Positions 26,338 through 35,328 are shown, counted from the stretch's first letter. The stretch: 64,000 nucleotides of DNA from Qipengyuania pelagi (GCF_009827295.1 NZ_WTYD01000001.1:1178001-1242000); one strand, 5' to 3'. Notes: a model not told the origin generated them from the sequence alone. Program-made: numbers and translations.

Positions 26338-27810
26338 ATGAACATCACCCATCCCTTCCATGACGCGGACGGCGATCACCTGCGCGAAGAATGCGGTGTG
26401 TTCGGCGCCATCAACGCAACCGACGCCGCCGCCGCGACCGCGCTGGGCCTCCACGCGCTCCAGCATCGCGGGCAGGAAGCGGCGGGGATTTGCAGCTTCG
26501 ACGGGCAGGAATTCTATTCGCGCCGGGGCCTCGGCCACGTGGCCGAGAATTTCTCGAGCTCCGAAGCGATCGGCGAACTGCCCGGCTTCATGGCGGCAGG
26601 GCACGTCCGCTATTCCACCACGGGCGGATCGGGCCTGCGCAATATCCAGCCGCTCTACGCCGATCTCGCCGCGGGTGGATTCGCTGTCGCCCATAACGGC
26701 AATATCTCGAACGCGATGACGCTGCGCGCCGATCTGGTGCAGCGTGGCGCGATCTTCCAGTCGACCTCCGATACCGAGGTCATCATCCACCTCGTCGCAA
26801 CCAGCCGCTACCCCACCATGGTGGACAAGCTGATCGACGCGCTGCGCCTCCTCGAAGGGGCCTATGCGCTGATCGTGATGACGCCCGAGGGGATGATCGC
26901 CTGTCGCGATCCGCTCGGCATCCGTCCCCTCGTCATGGGCAAGATCGGCGATGCGATTCTCTTCGCGAGCGAAAGCGTCGCCTTCGACGTGGTCGGCGCG
27001 GAAATGGTCCGCGAGGTCGAGCCGGGCGAACTGATCAAGGTGGATTTCGACGGCAATGTCGATTCGCTCCATCCCTTCGGCAATCACCGCCCGCGCCCGT
27101 GCATTTTCGAGCACGTCTATTTCAGCCGCCCCGACAGCTTCTTCGCCGGTCGCAGCGTGTATGAGGCGCGCAAGGCTATCGGCGCGGAACTCGCCATGGA
27201 AAAGCCGGTCGAGGCCGATCTGGTCGTGCCGGTGCCCGACAGCGGCGTGCCTGCCGCGATCGGTTATGCCCAGGCCTCGGGCATCCCGTTCGAACTCGGC
27301 ATCATCCGCTCGCACTATGTCGGGCGCACCTTCATCCAGCCCAGCGACGGCGCGCGCCATGCCGGCGTCAAGCGCAAGCACAACGCCAACCGCGAATTGG
27401 TGCGCGGCAAGCGCATCGTCCTCATCGACGATTCGATTGTCCGCGGCACGACCAGCCTCTCCATCGTCGAGATGATGCGCGATGCGGGCGCGACCGAAGT
27501 TCACTTCCGCGTCGCCAGCCCGCCCACCGCGCATAGCTGTTTCTACGGCGTCGACACACCCGAACGCTCCAAGTTGCTCGCCGCGCGAATGCAGCTCGAA
27601 CCGATGCGCCAGTTCATCAAAGCGGACAGCCTCGCCTTCGTATCGATCGACGGGCTCTATCGCGCCGTCGGCGAAGGACCGCGCAAATCCGCCTGTCCGC
27701 AATTCTGCGATGCGTGTTTCACGGGCGACTATCCCACCTCGCTGACCGATCTGCGCAAGCGCGAGGACGATCAGCGCCAGCTCTCGCTTCCTGTCGGAAA
27801 GGTCGCCTGA
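26338..27810 (+). CDS. purF: Amidophosphoribosyltransferase
   Basis: 490 residues with GAGG six bases before the ATG. It catalyses the first step of purine synthesis, moving glutamine's amide nitrogen to PRPP. The nucleophile after propeptide removal is Cys19 (REE-CGVFGAIN), implying an 18-residue propeptide. The PRPP-binding loop is IVLIDDSIVRGTTS. Cysteines in RPCIFEHVYF, HSCFYGVDT and CPQFCDACFTGDYP match the [4Fe-4S] form of the enzyme (Bacillus type) rather than the E. coli type. An SDR gene follows with a one-base stop/start overlap (TGATG). Confidence 0.96.
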   Translation: MNITHPFHDADGDHLREECGVFGAINATDAAAATALGLHALQHRGQEAAGICSFDGQEFYSRRGLGHVAENFSSSEAIGELPGFMAAGHVRYSTTGGSGLRNIQPLYADLAAGGFAVAHNGNISNAMTLRADLVQRGAIFQSTSDTEVIIHLVATSRYPTMVDKLIDALRLLEGAYALIVMTPEGMIACRDPLGIRPLVMGKIGDAILFASESVAFDVVGAEMVREVEPGELIKVDFDGNVDSLHPFGNHRPRPCIFEHVYFSRPDSFFAGRSVYEARKAIGAELAMEKPVEADLVVPVPDSGVPAAIGYAQASGIPFELGIIRSHYVGRTFIQPSDGARHAGVKRKHNANRELVRGKRIVLIDDSIVRGTTSLSIVEMMRDAGATEVHFRVASPPTAHSCFYGVDTPERSKLLAARMQLEPMRQFIKADSLAFVSIDGLYRAVGEGPRKSACPQFCDACFTGDYPTSLTDLRKREDDQRQLSLPVGKVA

Positions 27811-28529
27811 TGGCCGATAAAGCTCTTGAGGGTCGCACCGTCCTCGTCACCGGATCGAGCAAGGGGATAGGCGCCGCGACGGCGAAGGCGCTCGCTGCAC
27901 AGGGCGCGCATGTGATCCTGACCGGTCGCGACGTGCGCGCGCTGGAAGCGGTCGAGGATGCGATCCACGAAGCGGGCGGCGCGTCCACCATCGCGCCCGT
28001 CGACCTGACCGAGACGGACGGGATAGCCCGCCTCGCCAGTGCGATCGCGGGCCGTTGGGACACTCTTGACGGGCTGGTGATCGCCGCCGCCTATCTGCCC
28101 ACGCTGACCCCGGTCACCCAGATCGACGCCAAGCAGTTCGGCCAGGCGATCACGACCAATATTCTCGCCACCCAGGCCCTGCTCGCGGCGTTCGACCCGC
28201 TGCTGAAGCGCGCCGATGCGGCCAAGGTTATTGGCCTGACCAGCAGCGTCGGCGAGACCCCGCGCGCCTATTGGTCCGCCTATGCCAGTACCAAGGCGGC
28301 TTTCGACAACCTGCTCGAAAGCTACGCGCAGGAGGTCGAAAAGGTCAGCAAGGTCTGCGTCGCGATCCTCGACCCCGGCGCCACGCGCACGTCGATGCGG
28401 GCCAAGGCCTATCCGGGCGAGGACCCCAAGACGGTCAAGGAACCGGATGTCGTGGCCGACCGGATCGTGGAGCTGATGGTTAACGGCTTCGACAGCGCCC
28501 ATCGAGAGCGGGTGTCCGAACCGGATTAA
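27810..28529 (+). CDS. Short-chain dehydrogenase/reductase
   Basis: 239 residues. It is a classical SDR with the nucleotide loop VTGSSKGIGAAT (about residues 13-24) and the catalytic Ser plus Tyr-x3-Lys in TSSVGETPRAYWSAYASTK. The usual Asn-Asn-Ala-Gly motif is replaced by VIAAAYL, a deviation also seen in uncharacterised proteobacterial members placed after purF. The substrate is unknown. The ATG shares one base with the purF stop, so translation is coupled and expression follows purine synthesis. Confidence 0.88.
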   Translation: MADKALEGRTVLVTGSSKGIGAATAKALAAQGAHVILTGRDVRALEAVEDAIHEAGGASTIAPVDLTETDGIARLASAIAGRWDTLDGLVIAAAYLPTLTPVTQIDAKQFGQAITTNILATQALLAAFDPLLKRADAAKVIGLTSSVGETPRAYWSAYASTKAAFDNLLESYAQEVEKVSKVCVAILDPGATRTSMRAKAYPGEDPKTVKEPDVVADRIVELMVNGFDSAHRERVSEPD

Positions 28530-28607
28530 CCCAGTTCATTGCACCGGAATTAGCATGGCTGCGCGAATTTATCCCCCCGCGTCAAGCCAAGCAGAAAGTT
28601 CCGTCCC

Positions 28608-28940
28608 GTGTCTCTGGTCTCTTCCGATCGCTACGCCATCGCCGCCCAGGAAGATCGCTGCGCCCCGCGCACGCGGCTCACCATTCCCGTGCGGATGCGC
28701 GTCTCGGGCGCCAGTGCTTTCGAAACCGTGGTGCAGGACCTGTCGATCGGCGGCTTCTCCGCCGCGACGATCAGCCGGATGTATGAAGGCCAGATCTGCT
28801 GGCTGACTCTGCCGGGTCTCGAATCGCGACAGGCGCAGGTCGTGTGGTGGAATGCCTGCACGGTCGGATGCGCCTTCGATGAACTGCTCAGCCCGATCGT
28901 CCACGAAGCGATCCTCGCCCGCTACGCACGCGAGGAGTGA
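28608..28940 (+). CDS. PilZ domain protein
   Basis: 110 residues from a GTG start. The single domain carries both cyclic-di-GMP binding signatures: an RxxxR motif (R-C-A-P-R) and DLSIGGFS (D/NxSxxG) about 27 residues later. It should therefore bind cyclic di-GMP. There is no second domain, membrane segment or signal peptide, so it likely acts as an adaptor on motility or polysaccharide output. Spacing of 78 bases after the SDR gene, and the lack of an obvious partner, leave its target unknown. A later start would remove the RxxxR region, which supports the GTG. Confidence 0.85.
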   Translation: MSLVSSDRYAIAAQEDRCAPRTRLTIPVRMRVSGASAFETVVQDLSIGGFSAATISRMYEGQICWLTLPGLESRQAQVVWWNACTVGCAFDELLSPIVHEAILARYAREE

Positions 28941-28961
28941 TCGGCCCCTTCCGGCGCGGCG

Positions 28962-30152
28962 TCATTCCGCCGCGATTCGATCTACGAGCGCTCTGAAGGC
29001 ATTGCGATTGGCGCTGCTGGTCGCGGTTGGCCAATTGCTGACCACGGCGACCACGAGGTTCTTTTCCGGCACCACCGTGATGGCTTGACCGAAGATCCCC
29101 TGCGCACCGAAGGCCCCGGGATAGGTCCACCACTGGTATCCATAGCCGAAGCCGGGCGCGTTTTCGAACGGGACGGAGGGTGCGGTGGCGCGCGCGAACC
29201 AGTCCTGCGGCACGACACCGTCACCCCCTTCAAGGACGAACTGGCCGAAGCGCGCGTAGTCGGACAGGCGCAGGGAGATGCAGCAGCCGGCGATATTGCC
29301 GCCCGTCAGGTCCTGCATCCAGAACAGTTTGCCCGCGAACCCTGCCGGACGCGCGATCTTCTCGCCCGCATAATCGGCCAGGCTGCGACCCGTCGCCTCT
29401 TCCACGATCAGGCCGAGCAGATTGGTCTCCAGAGTCTTGTAGACCCATTTCTCGCCCGCCGGGGCTTCGCGCGTCAGCGTGCGAGCATAGGTGATCGCCT
29501 GCGATTCGCCCGGCACCGGGGTGACTGCCAGCATCTTGGCGACGTCGCTGTTTGGGTCGGTATAATCCTCGTTCCATCGCACGCCCGAGGTCATCGTCGC
29601 GATCTGGCCCACGGTGACGCCGTCATACGCCGTGCCCGCCAGCGCCGGGATGATGTCGGTCACCAGCTGGTCGACACTCTCGATCGCGCCATCCGCGATG
29701 GCCGCGCCAAGGAGGGTGGAGGTGAAGCTCTTGGCGACCGAGAAGCTGGTCCAACGCTCGTCAGGCCGGAAGCCGAGCGCATATTCCTGGAACGCGACCT
29801 TGCCGTCGCGCAGCACCATCAGCCCCGCCGCATCTGTCTGCGCCATGAAGGCCCGCGCCTCAGCCATGGTCTCGGCGTCCAGCGGGGTGCCTCGCGGCAA
29901 TTCGCGGACCGGACCGGTCTGCGCCGCTTCAAGGCCGGGGAAGAGGCCTTCCATCTCGCGGAAGGCGGCGGAGCGGCGCTCCGCACTCCAGAACAGGATC
30001 GAATCGGCCGGATCGAGGCTGGCCATCGTCTCGGGCACCGATTGGGTGACGATCGCGGCGGGCTCCGCCGTGTGGGCCCCCATGGTCGTGCATCCAGCCG
30101 ACGCCCCTGACAGCGCCAGCGCCGCGACCCCTTTAAGAAATGCGCGCATCAT
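28962..30152 (-). CDS. Serine hydrolase lipoprotein, class C beta-lactamase-like fold
   Basis: 396 residues from the ATG that overlaps the preceding stop (ATGA), after GGGGAGAGAGA. A lipoprotein signal ends ALSGASAGC with lipidation at Cys21. The active-site Ser-x-x-Lys is SVAK in FSVAKSFTS, and family blocks include GLIVEEATGRSLADYAGEKI and PGFGYGYQWWTYPG. Esterase, peptidase and nylon-oligomer hydrolase activities all occur in this family, so no substrate is assigned. It is the last gene of a four-gene unit with a CFA-type methyltransferase, a photolyase and a membrane hydrolase. Confidence 0.88.
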   Translation of the reverse strand: MMRAFLKGVAALALSGASAGCTTMGAHTAEPAAIVTQSVPETMASLDPADSILFWSAERRSAAFREMEGLFPGLEAAQTGPVRELPRGTPLDAETMAEARAFMAQTDAAGLMVLRDGKVAFQEYALGFRPDERWTSFSVAKSFTSTLLGAAIADGAIESVDQLVTDIIPALAGTAYDGVTVGQIATMTSGVRWNEDYTDPNSDVAKMLAVTPVPGESQAITYARTLTREAPAGEKWVYKTLETNLLGLIVEEATGRSLADYAGEKIARPAGFAGKLFWMQDLTGGNIAGCCISLRLSDYARFGQFVLEGGDGVVPQDWFARATAPSVPFENAPGFGYGYQWWTYPGAFGAQGIFGQAITVVPEKNLVVAVVSNWPTATSSANRNAFRALVDRIAAE

Positions 30153-31405
30153 TCTCTCTCCCCTTTCACCAGCGTAACCTGGTGGACATCGATCCCGCCG
30201 CCGCGAAATCCCCCTTCGCAATACATCAGGTAATAGCGCCACAGATCGCAGAACGCGCGATCGAACCCTGTCGGCAGACGCCCCTCGCGCTCGGCACGAT
30301 CGAAATCCTCGCGCCATTCGCGCAGCGTTTCGGCGTAATCGATTCCGAAATCCACCTGATCGCGCCAGACGAGCCCGCGCGCTTGGGCCAGCGCGCGAAA
30401 TTCGCTGGTGCGGATCAAAAGGCCGCCGGGAAAGATATAGGCCTGGATGAAATCCGCGCTCTGCGCATACGCATCGAACAGATCGTCGCGCATGGAAATA
30501 TACTGGATCACCGCGCGCCCGCCCGGTTTCAGATTATGCACGATGCAGTCCAAGAAAGTGGGCCAGTATTCGCGACCCAGCGCCTCGACCATCTCGACGC
30601 TGACGATGGCGTCGAATTGCCCGGTGACATCGCGATAATCCTGCTTGCGGAAATCCGGCCCCGCATGGCGTTCGCGCGCCCAGGCGAGTTGCTCGTCCGA
30701 AAGGCTGATCGCGGTGACATCGCTGCCCCGCTTCGCCAGATCGCCAGCAAGGGCACCCCAGCCGCATCCGATCTCGAGCACGGTTTGCGCATCCCCGATC
30801 CGGCCCGACAAGGCAGCCCATTTGCGCTTCTGCGCCGCTTCCAGCGAATCTCCCGCCACGATCAGCGCGGAGGAGTAGCTCATCGTCGGATCGAGCCACG
30901 CGGCGTAGAAATCATTGCCCAGATCGTAATGGGCCGCGATGTTGCGCTGGGCGCCTTGATGCGTGTTGCGGTTCCAGAAATGGGCGAGTTTCAGCGCGTG
31001 GCGGAACGGACCCTTCGCGCGCGCGGTGTCGCCCAGCCGGGTGGCGTGCTGCATGAACAGGGCGAACAGCGGCACCGGATCGGGGCTCGCCCATTCGCCC
31101 GCTTCCCAGGCCTGATACCAGCCGACAGACCCATTGCTGGCGAGCCTGACAAGGGCGTTCCAGCTTCTGAGGTCTACATCGCATTCGAAGCCCGGCGCCC
31201 GGCCGCCCAGTATACGCCGAGATTCATCGGGGAGTGTCGCATGGAGCGCGCCGGAAACCAGCGCCGCATCGATCCGGTCGAGCACCTTTGCGAATCCCGG
31301 CGCCACCAATCGCGCCACAAGACCGGGCTTGCGCGCGAACCGCTGCGCTCCGCTCGTCAGGCGCTCGCCCCGCTGTTGTCCAGCCTGGCTGGTCGGCATA
31401 TCCAT
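30149..31405 (-). CDS. Cyclopropane-fatty-acyl-phospholipid synthase-type methyltransferase
   Basis: 418 residues from the ATG giving MDMPTSQAGQ. It transfers a methylene or methyl group from S-adenosylmethionine to unsaturated acyl chains of membrane phospholipids. Signatures are AAHYDLGNDFYAAWLD, the SAM loop VLEIGCGWGALAG, and SVEMVEALGREYW with AYIFPGG near the end. N-terminal residues about 30-110 form the lipid-binding region of this family. It lies 41 bases downstream of photolyase and overlaps the serine hydrolase gene. Related enzymes (UfaA-type) methylate rather than cyclopropanate; sequence alone does not decide. Confidence 0.9.
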   Translation of the reverse strand: MDMPTSQAGQQRGERLTSGAQRFARKPGLVARLVAPGFAKVLDRIDAALVSGALHATLPDESRRILGGRAPGFECDVDLRSWNALVRLASNGSVGWYQAWEAGEWASPDPVPLFALFMQHATRLGDTARAKGPFRHALKLAHFWNRNTHQGAQRNIAAHYDLGNDFYAAWLDPTMSYSSALIVAGDSLEAAQKRKWAALSGRIGDAQTVLEIGCGWGALAGDLAKRGSDVTAISLSDEQLAWARERHAGPDFRKQDYRDVTGQFDAIVSVEMVEALGREYWPTFLDCIVHNLKPGGRAVIQYISMRDDLFDAYAQSADFIQAYIFPGGLLIRTSEFRALAQARGLVWRDQVDFGIDYAETLREWREDFDRAEREGRLPTGFDRAFCDLWRYYLMYCEGGFRGGGIDVHQVTLVKGERE

Positions 31406-31446
31406 CGCTGCGCCTATGACGCGCGATGGGGCCTGCGACAAGGGAC

Positions 31447-32841
31447 CTAGTCCTTGCTCGCCCGATAGGCCTCCAGCGCCCGCTCGCGCGCTTCCTTGTG
31501 CGCAATCATCTTGACCGGGTAATCGCCACGCCTGTCGTCGGGCGGATCGTGGATGCAATAATCGTCCATATCGGCGAGTTCGGGCACGTATTCGCGGATA
31601 TAGTCACCCGCGTCGAACTTCTCGCTTTGCGTAAGCGGAGCCATGATGCGGCTGAACATGTTGCTGTCCACGCCCGTGCCCGAAATCCACTGCCAGTTGA
31701 CGCCGTTATTCCCGTAATCGGCATCGACAAGGCAATCCCAATACCATCTTTCGCCATAGCGCCAGTCGATCAGCAGATGTTTGACGAGGAAGCTGGCGCA
31801 GATCATGCGGACGCGGTTGTGCATCCAGCCCGTCTTCCACAACTGGCGCATCCCGGCATCGACCACCGGATAACCGGTCATCCCCCTTTGCCAGCATTCG
31901 AGATCCTCAGCGATCAGATGCCCGGCCTTCGGATTACGCCACAAGGTCCGCTCGTCGTAATCGCGATAGCTCTCGCGCGGGTAATCGGGAAACTGGTCGA
32001 TCACGTTCTGGGTGTAATCGCGCCAGATCACTTCCTTGGCGAAGGTCTTCCACCCGTCGGAACGTTTGTCCTTCAGCCGGTGCCACACAGTCGCGGGGCT
32101 GATTTCGCCCCAGTGCAGGTGCGACGAAAGCCGGCTGGTATGATCGACCGAGGGGAGATTGCGCCCATCGTCGTATTTCTCGACCTCGCCTGCCCACCAG
32201 TCGAGCCGGTCGTGGGCGGCATCTTCGCCCACTTCCCAGAAATCGCGAATCCCGCCGGCCCAGTCGGGTTTGGTGGGCAGCAGATCCCAATCCTCAAGAT
32301 CGTCGCTGTCAGGCCAGTCGTCCGGCGAATGGATCGTCTCGGGTTCCGGCAGGGGATCGCGCGGCGGCATCCTGTCGAGCATAGCCTTCGAGAACGGCGT
32401 GTAGATCTTGTAGGGATCGCCCGAATTGGTCGTGACGCTGCCGGGCGGAAGCAGGTAATTGCCGTCATAGAGACAGAGTTCGCACTCGTCGCCAAGCGCA
32501 TCGCGCAGCTCGTCCTCGGCCTCCTTCCACCACGGTTCGTAATGGCGCATCGCATGGATCGCGGCGGCCCCTGTCTGCGCGGCGATGGCGGCGAGCACTT
32601 GCGGGGCGTCACCCTTGCGCAGCACGAGTTTCGCGCGGCGTTTGCCGAGCGATCTTCCGAAGCTTTCGAGCGAATGGTGCAGCCACCATTTGGACGCAGC
32701 CCCATAGGCATGGTCGCCGCCTCTCTCTTCGTCATAAACGAAGACGGGAATGACCGGACCCGCCTGCGCCGCCGCATGGAGCGCGGGCTGATCCTTCATG
32801 CGCAGATCGCGCCGCAACCAGACTATCTGTAGCGTGGAAAT
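31447..32841 (-). CDS. Deoxyribodipyrimidine photolyase, apparent ATT start
   Basis: 464 residues if translation starts at ATT (32841-32839); the first standard codon is a TTG eight codons later, which would cut into the conserved N-terminal strand QIVWLRRDLR. An in-frame stop lies further upstream with no ATG or GTG between. GGGGAGGGGG precedes the ATT by about five bases. The enzyme splits UV-induced pyrimidine dimers with blue light. FAD-domain blocks are clear: MTGYPVVDAGMRQLWKTG, NRVRMICASFLVKHLL and DYGNNGVNWQWISGTGVDSN. A class I CPD photolyase is most likely. Neighbour genes encode membrane lipid modification and a membrane hydrolase. Confidence 0.9.
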   Translation of the reverse strand: MSTLQIVWLRRDLRMKDQPALHAAAQAGPVIPVFVYDEERGGDHAYGAASKWWLHHSLESFGRSLGKRRAKLVLRKGDAPQVLAAIAAQTGAAAIHAMRHYEPWWKEAEDELRDALGDECELCLYDGNYLLPPGSVTTNSGDPYKIYTPFSKAMLDRMPPRDPLPEPETIHSPDDWPDSDDLEDWDLLPTKPDWAGGIRDFWEVGEDAAHDRLDWWAGEVEKYDDGRNLPSVDHTSRLSSHLHWGEISPATVWHRLKDKRSDGWKTFAKEVIWRDYTQNVIDQFPDYPRESYRDYDERTLWRNPKAGHLIAEDLECWQRGMTGYPVVDAGMRQLWKTGWMHNRVRMICASFLVKHLLIDWRYGERWYWDCLVDADYGNNGVNWQWISGTGVDSNMFSRIMAPLTQSEKFDAGDYIREYVPELADMDDYCIHDPPDDRRGDYPVKMIAHKEARERALEAYRASKD

Positions 32842-32885
32842 GGCGGCCCCCTCCCCTTCATTTATGGCTCAAGGGCAGAACCGCG

Positions 32886-33806
32886 CTAGCCGGGCGGAGG
32901 TTCCTCGCAAACGCCATCCGCGAGCGCGACCGAGAACCGCCCGCGACTACGCGGATCGTAGAAACGCGCATCGTACAGCGTGTAGGACCCGTCCTCCTCC
33001 GGCACCACGAAGGGCGTGCGCGACCAGAACAGGAAAGCTTCGACCTGCGGATCGCGCGCCCTTGCCGCTGCGAGGTCGCAGCGATCGAGAGGGATGCCGG
33101 GCAAGGCCTCACCATCGACGGCATACAGCCCGTTCCCTCCGGTAATCATCTCCCGATCCCAGGATCGCAGCGGCGGCGGGCTGGCGATCACGGTGGCATT
33201 CCCGGTCGGCCCCTCGGATGCGCCATGCTCCGCGGAGTAAGTGATCGCACTGTTGAGCCCGATATATCCGAGCCCGACCGCCAACGCGATCCGTGCCGGC
33301 CTGCGCCAATTTCCCCCGCGCTTTTCCCGCCGCAGCGAAAACCAGGTCGCAAACCCGAGCAGCAGCCACAGGAACGGGTCGATGATGAACAAAGTGTCGC
33401 CATAGAACCAGCGGCTCGAAAACGGTTCGAGCAGGCGGATGCCATAGACATTCAGCCAATCGAGCGCGGGGTGGGTCAAGCAGCCGAGCAGGCTCAGCAG
33501 ATAAAGCCATTTGAAGCTGACCGGCAGCCGCCCTTCCGGCCGCTTGCCGCGTTTGCTCTGCCAGCGATCGAATCCCCACAGGATCGCGGCCAGGACCAGC
33601 GGCAGCAGCACCCAGGCGGGCGGGCCATGCGTGATCCCGCGCCGAAATCCCAGATGCTCGACCCCGTCCAGCCACAGGAAACACGCCGCATCCACATCGG
33701 GCAGGTTCGCGCCGATGATCAGCGCGGGCATGGCGAGCCCGGTCTTCCTCTTCAGCCCCGCCTGCCCGATCAGCGCGCCGACAAGCGAATGGGTGAGATT
33801 GTCCAG
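32886..33806 (-). CDS. Membrane-bound metal-dependent hydrolase (YdjM/COG1988), apparent CTG start
   Basis: 306 residues if it starts at CTG (33806-33804), just after GGGAGAAGG. An in-frame stop lies five codons upstream and the next ATG is 25 codons in, yet the intervening residues DNLTHSLVGALIGQ are the conserved family N-terminus. Metal-ligand motifs include NLTHS, ANLPDVD, RRGITHG and LTHPALDWLNVYG. Several hydrophobic helices follow (WVLLPLVLAAILWG, DPFLWLLLGFATW), then a periplasmic C-terminal domain of about 130 residues. The reaction is unknown. It heads the photolyase-CFA unit with a 44-base gap. Confidence 0.85.
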   Translation of the reverse strand: MDNLTHSLVGALIGQAGLKRKTGLAMPALIIGANLPDVDAACFLWLDGVEHLGFRRGITHGPPAWVLLPLVLAAILWGFDRWQSKRGKRPEGRLPVSFKWLYLLSLLGCLTHPALDWLNVYGIRLLEPFSSRWFYGDTLFIIDPFLWLLLGFATWFSLRREKRGGNWRRPARIALAVGLGYIGLNSAITYSAEHGASEGPTGNATVIASPPPLRSWDREMITGGNGLYAVDGEALPGIPLDRCDLAAARARDPQVEAFLFWSRTPFVVPEEDGSYTLYDARFYDPRSRGRFSVALADGVCEEPPPG

Positions 33807-33874
33807 CGTCCTTCTCCCTCATGGCTCGACCGACACTAGGTGCATCGCCGCGCAGGGTCGCTATAGCTGCGCGA

Positions 33875-34594
33875 ATGCGACTTTCCACTCTCAAGACATA
33901 CCTCCACCGCGAACAGCGATTGCTGATCGGTCTCGGCATCGGCGGCGCCCTGGCCGCTCTCTTCATCAAGCTCGCGGGCGAGATGAGCGAGGGTGAGACC
34001 GAGGCCTTCGATATCGCCATCCTCAAGGCCCTGCGGGTGCCGGGCGACCTTTCGACGCCGATCGGCCCGGCATGGCTGCTCAATTCGATGCGTGATCTGA
34101 CCGCGCTGGGCGGAGTGACCGTCCTGACACTGGTGACCCTGCTTGCGATCGCCTTCCTGCTGCTGCGCGGGCGTTGGCATCATGCGCTTTACACCGCGAT
34201 GGCGATCGGCGGCGGAGCGATCATGGGCCGGATCCTCAAAGCCCTGTTTGCGCGCGAGCGGCCCGAAATCGTGCCGCATCTGGTCGAGGTGCATTCGCTC
34301 AGCTTCCCGAGCGGCCATTCGATGAACAGCGCGATCGTCTATCTGACGCTCGCCGTGCTGGTCGCGCGCGGTTACGAGGAACGCCGCACGCGCAGCTTCG
34401 TGATCGGAGCCGCCGCGTTGCTGGTGTTCGTGATCGGCGTCTCCCGCGTCTATCTCGGCGTGCATTATCCCAGCGACGTGTTGGGCGGCTGGACCGTGGG
34501 CGCCGCCTGGGCTCTGCTCACGGGCCTGATCGCGACCAATCTCCAGCAGCGCAATCGGATCGAAGGACCGGACGAGGACTCCGAGACCGTCTGA
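33875..34594 (+). CDS. PAP2-family membrane phosphatase
   Basis: 239 residues from the ATG giving MRLSTLKTYL; an ATG 18 codons earlier would overlap the promoter region of the divergent operon and adds an unlikely basic leader. The three phosphatase motifs are intact: KALFARERP, PSGHSMNSA and SRVYLGVHYPSDVLGG. Five to six membrane helices place the active site on the periplasmic side. Likely substrates are lipid phosphates such as undecaprenyl pyrophosphate or phosphatidylglycerophosphate. A strong hairpin terminator follows 15 bases after the stop. Confidence 0.9.
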   Translation: MRLSTLKTYLHREQRLLIGLGIGGALAALFIKLAGEMSEGETEAFDIAILKALRVPGDLSTPIGPAWLLNSMRDLTALGGVTVLTLVTLLAIAFLLLRGRWHHALYTAMAIGGGAIMGRILKALFARERPEIVPHLVEVHSLSFPSGHSMNSAIVYLTLAVLVARGYEERRTRSFVIGAAALLVFVIGVSRVYLGVHYPSDVLGGWTVGAAWALLTGLIATNLQQRNRIEGPDEDSETV

Positions 34595-34601
34595 CTGCCA
34601 A

Positions 34602-34637
34602 AGAAAAAGGGCACCGGATCGCTCCGATGCCCTCTTT
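34602..34637. terminator. Bidirectional rho-independent terminator
   Basis: GGGCACCGGA-TCGC-TCCGATGCCC (34609-34632) forms a ten-position stem with one C-A mismatch. It is flanked by an A-rich run on the left (AAGAAAAA) and CTCTTT on the right. It lies between the convergent PAP2 and EF-hand genes, so it can serve both strands. Confidence 0.8.
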
Positions 34638-34659
34638 GGAAATTCGTCTGACTTAGCGC

Positions 34660-35328
34660 TTACATGGTCGAACCACCCGGCGTGCGGGCGCTGTTGCGAG
34701 CAGTCGTGAATTCGGCGTTGCTGAGATAGCTGTTCCCGTCCTCGTCGAAATAGAAGAAGGTCTGGCCCGCTTCGTTGATCTGGTCGGTCGAGATATAGGG
34801 CTTGGTCTGGTCGTTCGCGACCGGGGTGTTCGGATTGGCACGAACCGCCCAGATCGCATATTCCGCGACCGAAAGCTGGCCATCGGAATTGCGGTCGAGA
34901 TAGGCGAAATCCATCTGCGAGCGAGCAGGCAAGGCTGCGACGTCCGAACCGCCGGAATTGTCCGCCATCGCATCGTTTGAACCCGAATTGTCGGAGGTGG
35001 ACGCGGACGTCCCGCCGGAGGAACCGGACATGCTGTCCGTGTTCGATGCCATGGCATCGGAATTGCCCGAAGCGGACGAACTCTCGGCCATCATGTTGTC
35101 GCGATTGGTGTCGTATTCATCGCTCACGGCCTGACGATCCATGGCATCATAGGATGCCTGCTGCGTCTCGTTCAGATCGCCGCCCACAGGCATGGCATCG
35201 TCCGCCAGGACCTCGGCATCCATATCGGGCGCGGCTTCCTGGGTGATCGGGGTCTCGTTCGGATCGTCCGAACAGGCGGCAAGCGCCAGCGCGGCTGTCG
35301 AGACGGCGAGAAATGCGAGCTTTTTCAA
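34660..35328 (-). CDS. EF-hand lipoprotein with Ser/Asn/Gly-rich linker
   Basis: 222 residues from a TTG (reads MKKLAFLAVS) with GGAGAA upstream; a frame start nine codons earlier adds no signal-peptide character. The lipobox is ALAAC with lipidation at Cys19. An acidic, Met-rich region is followed by a low-complexity Ser/Asn/Gly/Asp linker (about residues 80-130). Two EF-hand-like calcium loops follow: DRNSDGQLSVAE and DEDGNSYLSNAE. The protein probably sits in the cell envelope and binds calcium; no partner is evident. The low-complexity part makes homology calls unreliable outside the EF-hands. Confidence 0.8.
   Translation of the reverse strand: MKKLAFLAVSTAALALAACSDDPNETPITQEAAPDMDAEVLADDAMPVGGDLNETQQASYDAMDRQAVSDEYDTNRDNMMAESSSASGNSDAMASNTDSMSGSSGGTSASTSDNSGSNDAMADNSGGSDVAALPARSQMDFAYLDRNSDGQLSVAEYAIWAVRANPNTPVANDQTKPYISTDQINEAGQTFFYFDEDGNSYLSNAEFTTARNSARTPGGSTM

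Noticed and set aside
26305..27702. Open frame of 465 codons antisense to purF
   Set aside because: purF is complete and unmistakable; the antisense frame has shadow-like composition.
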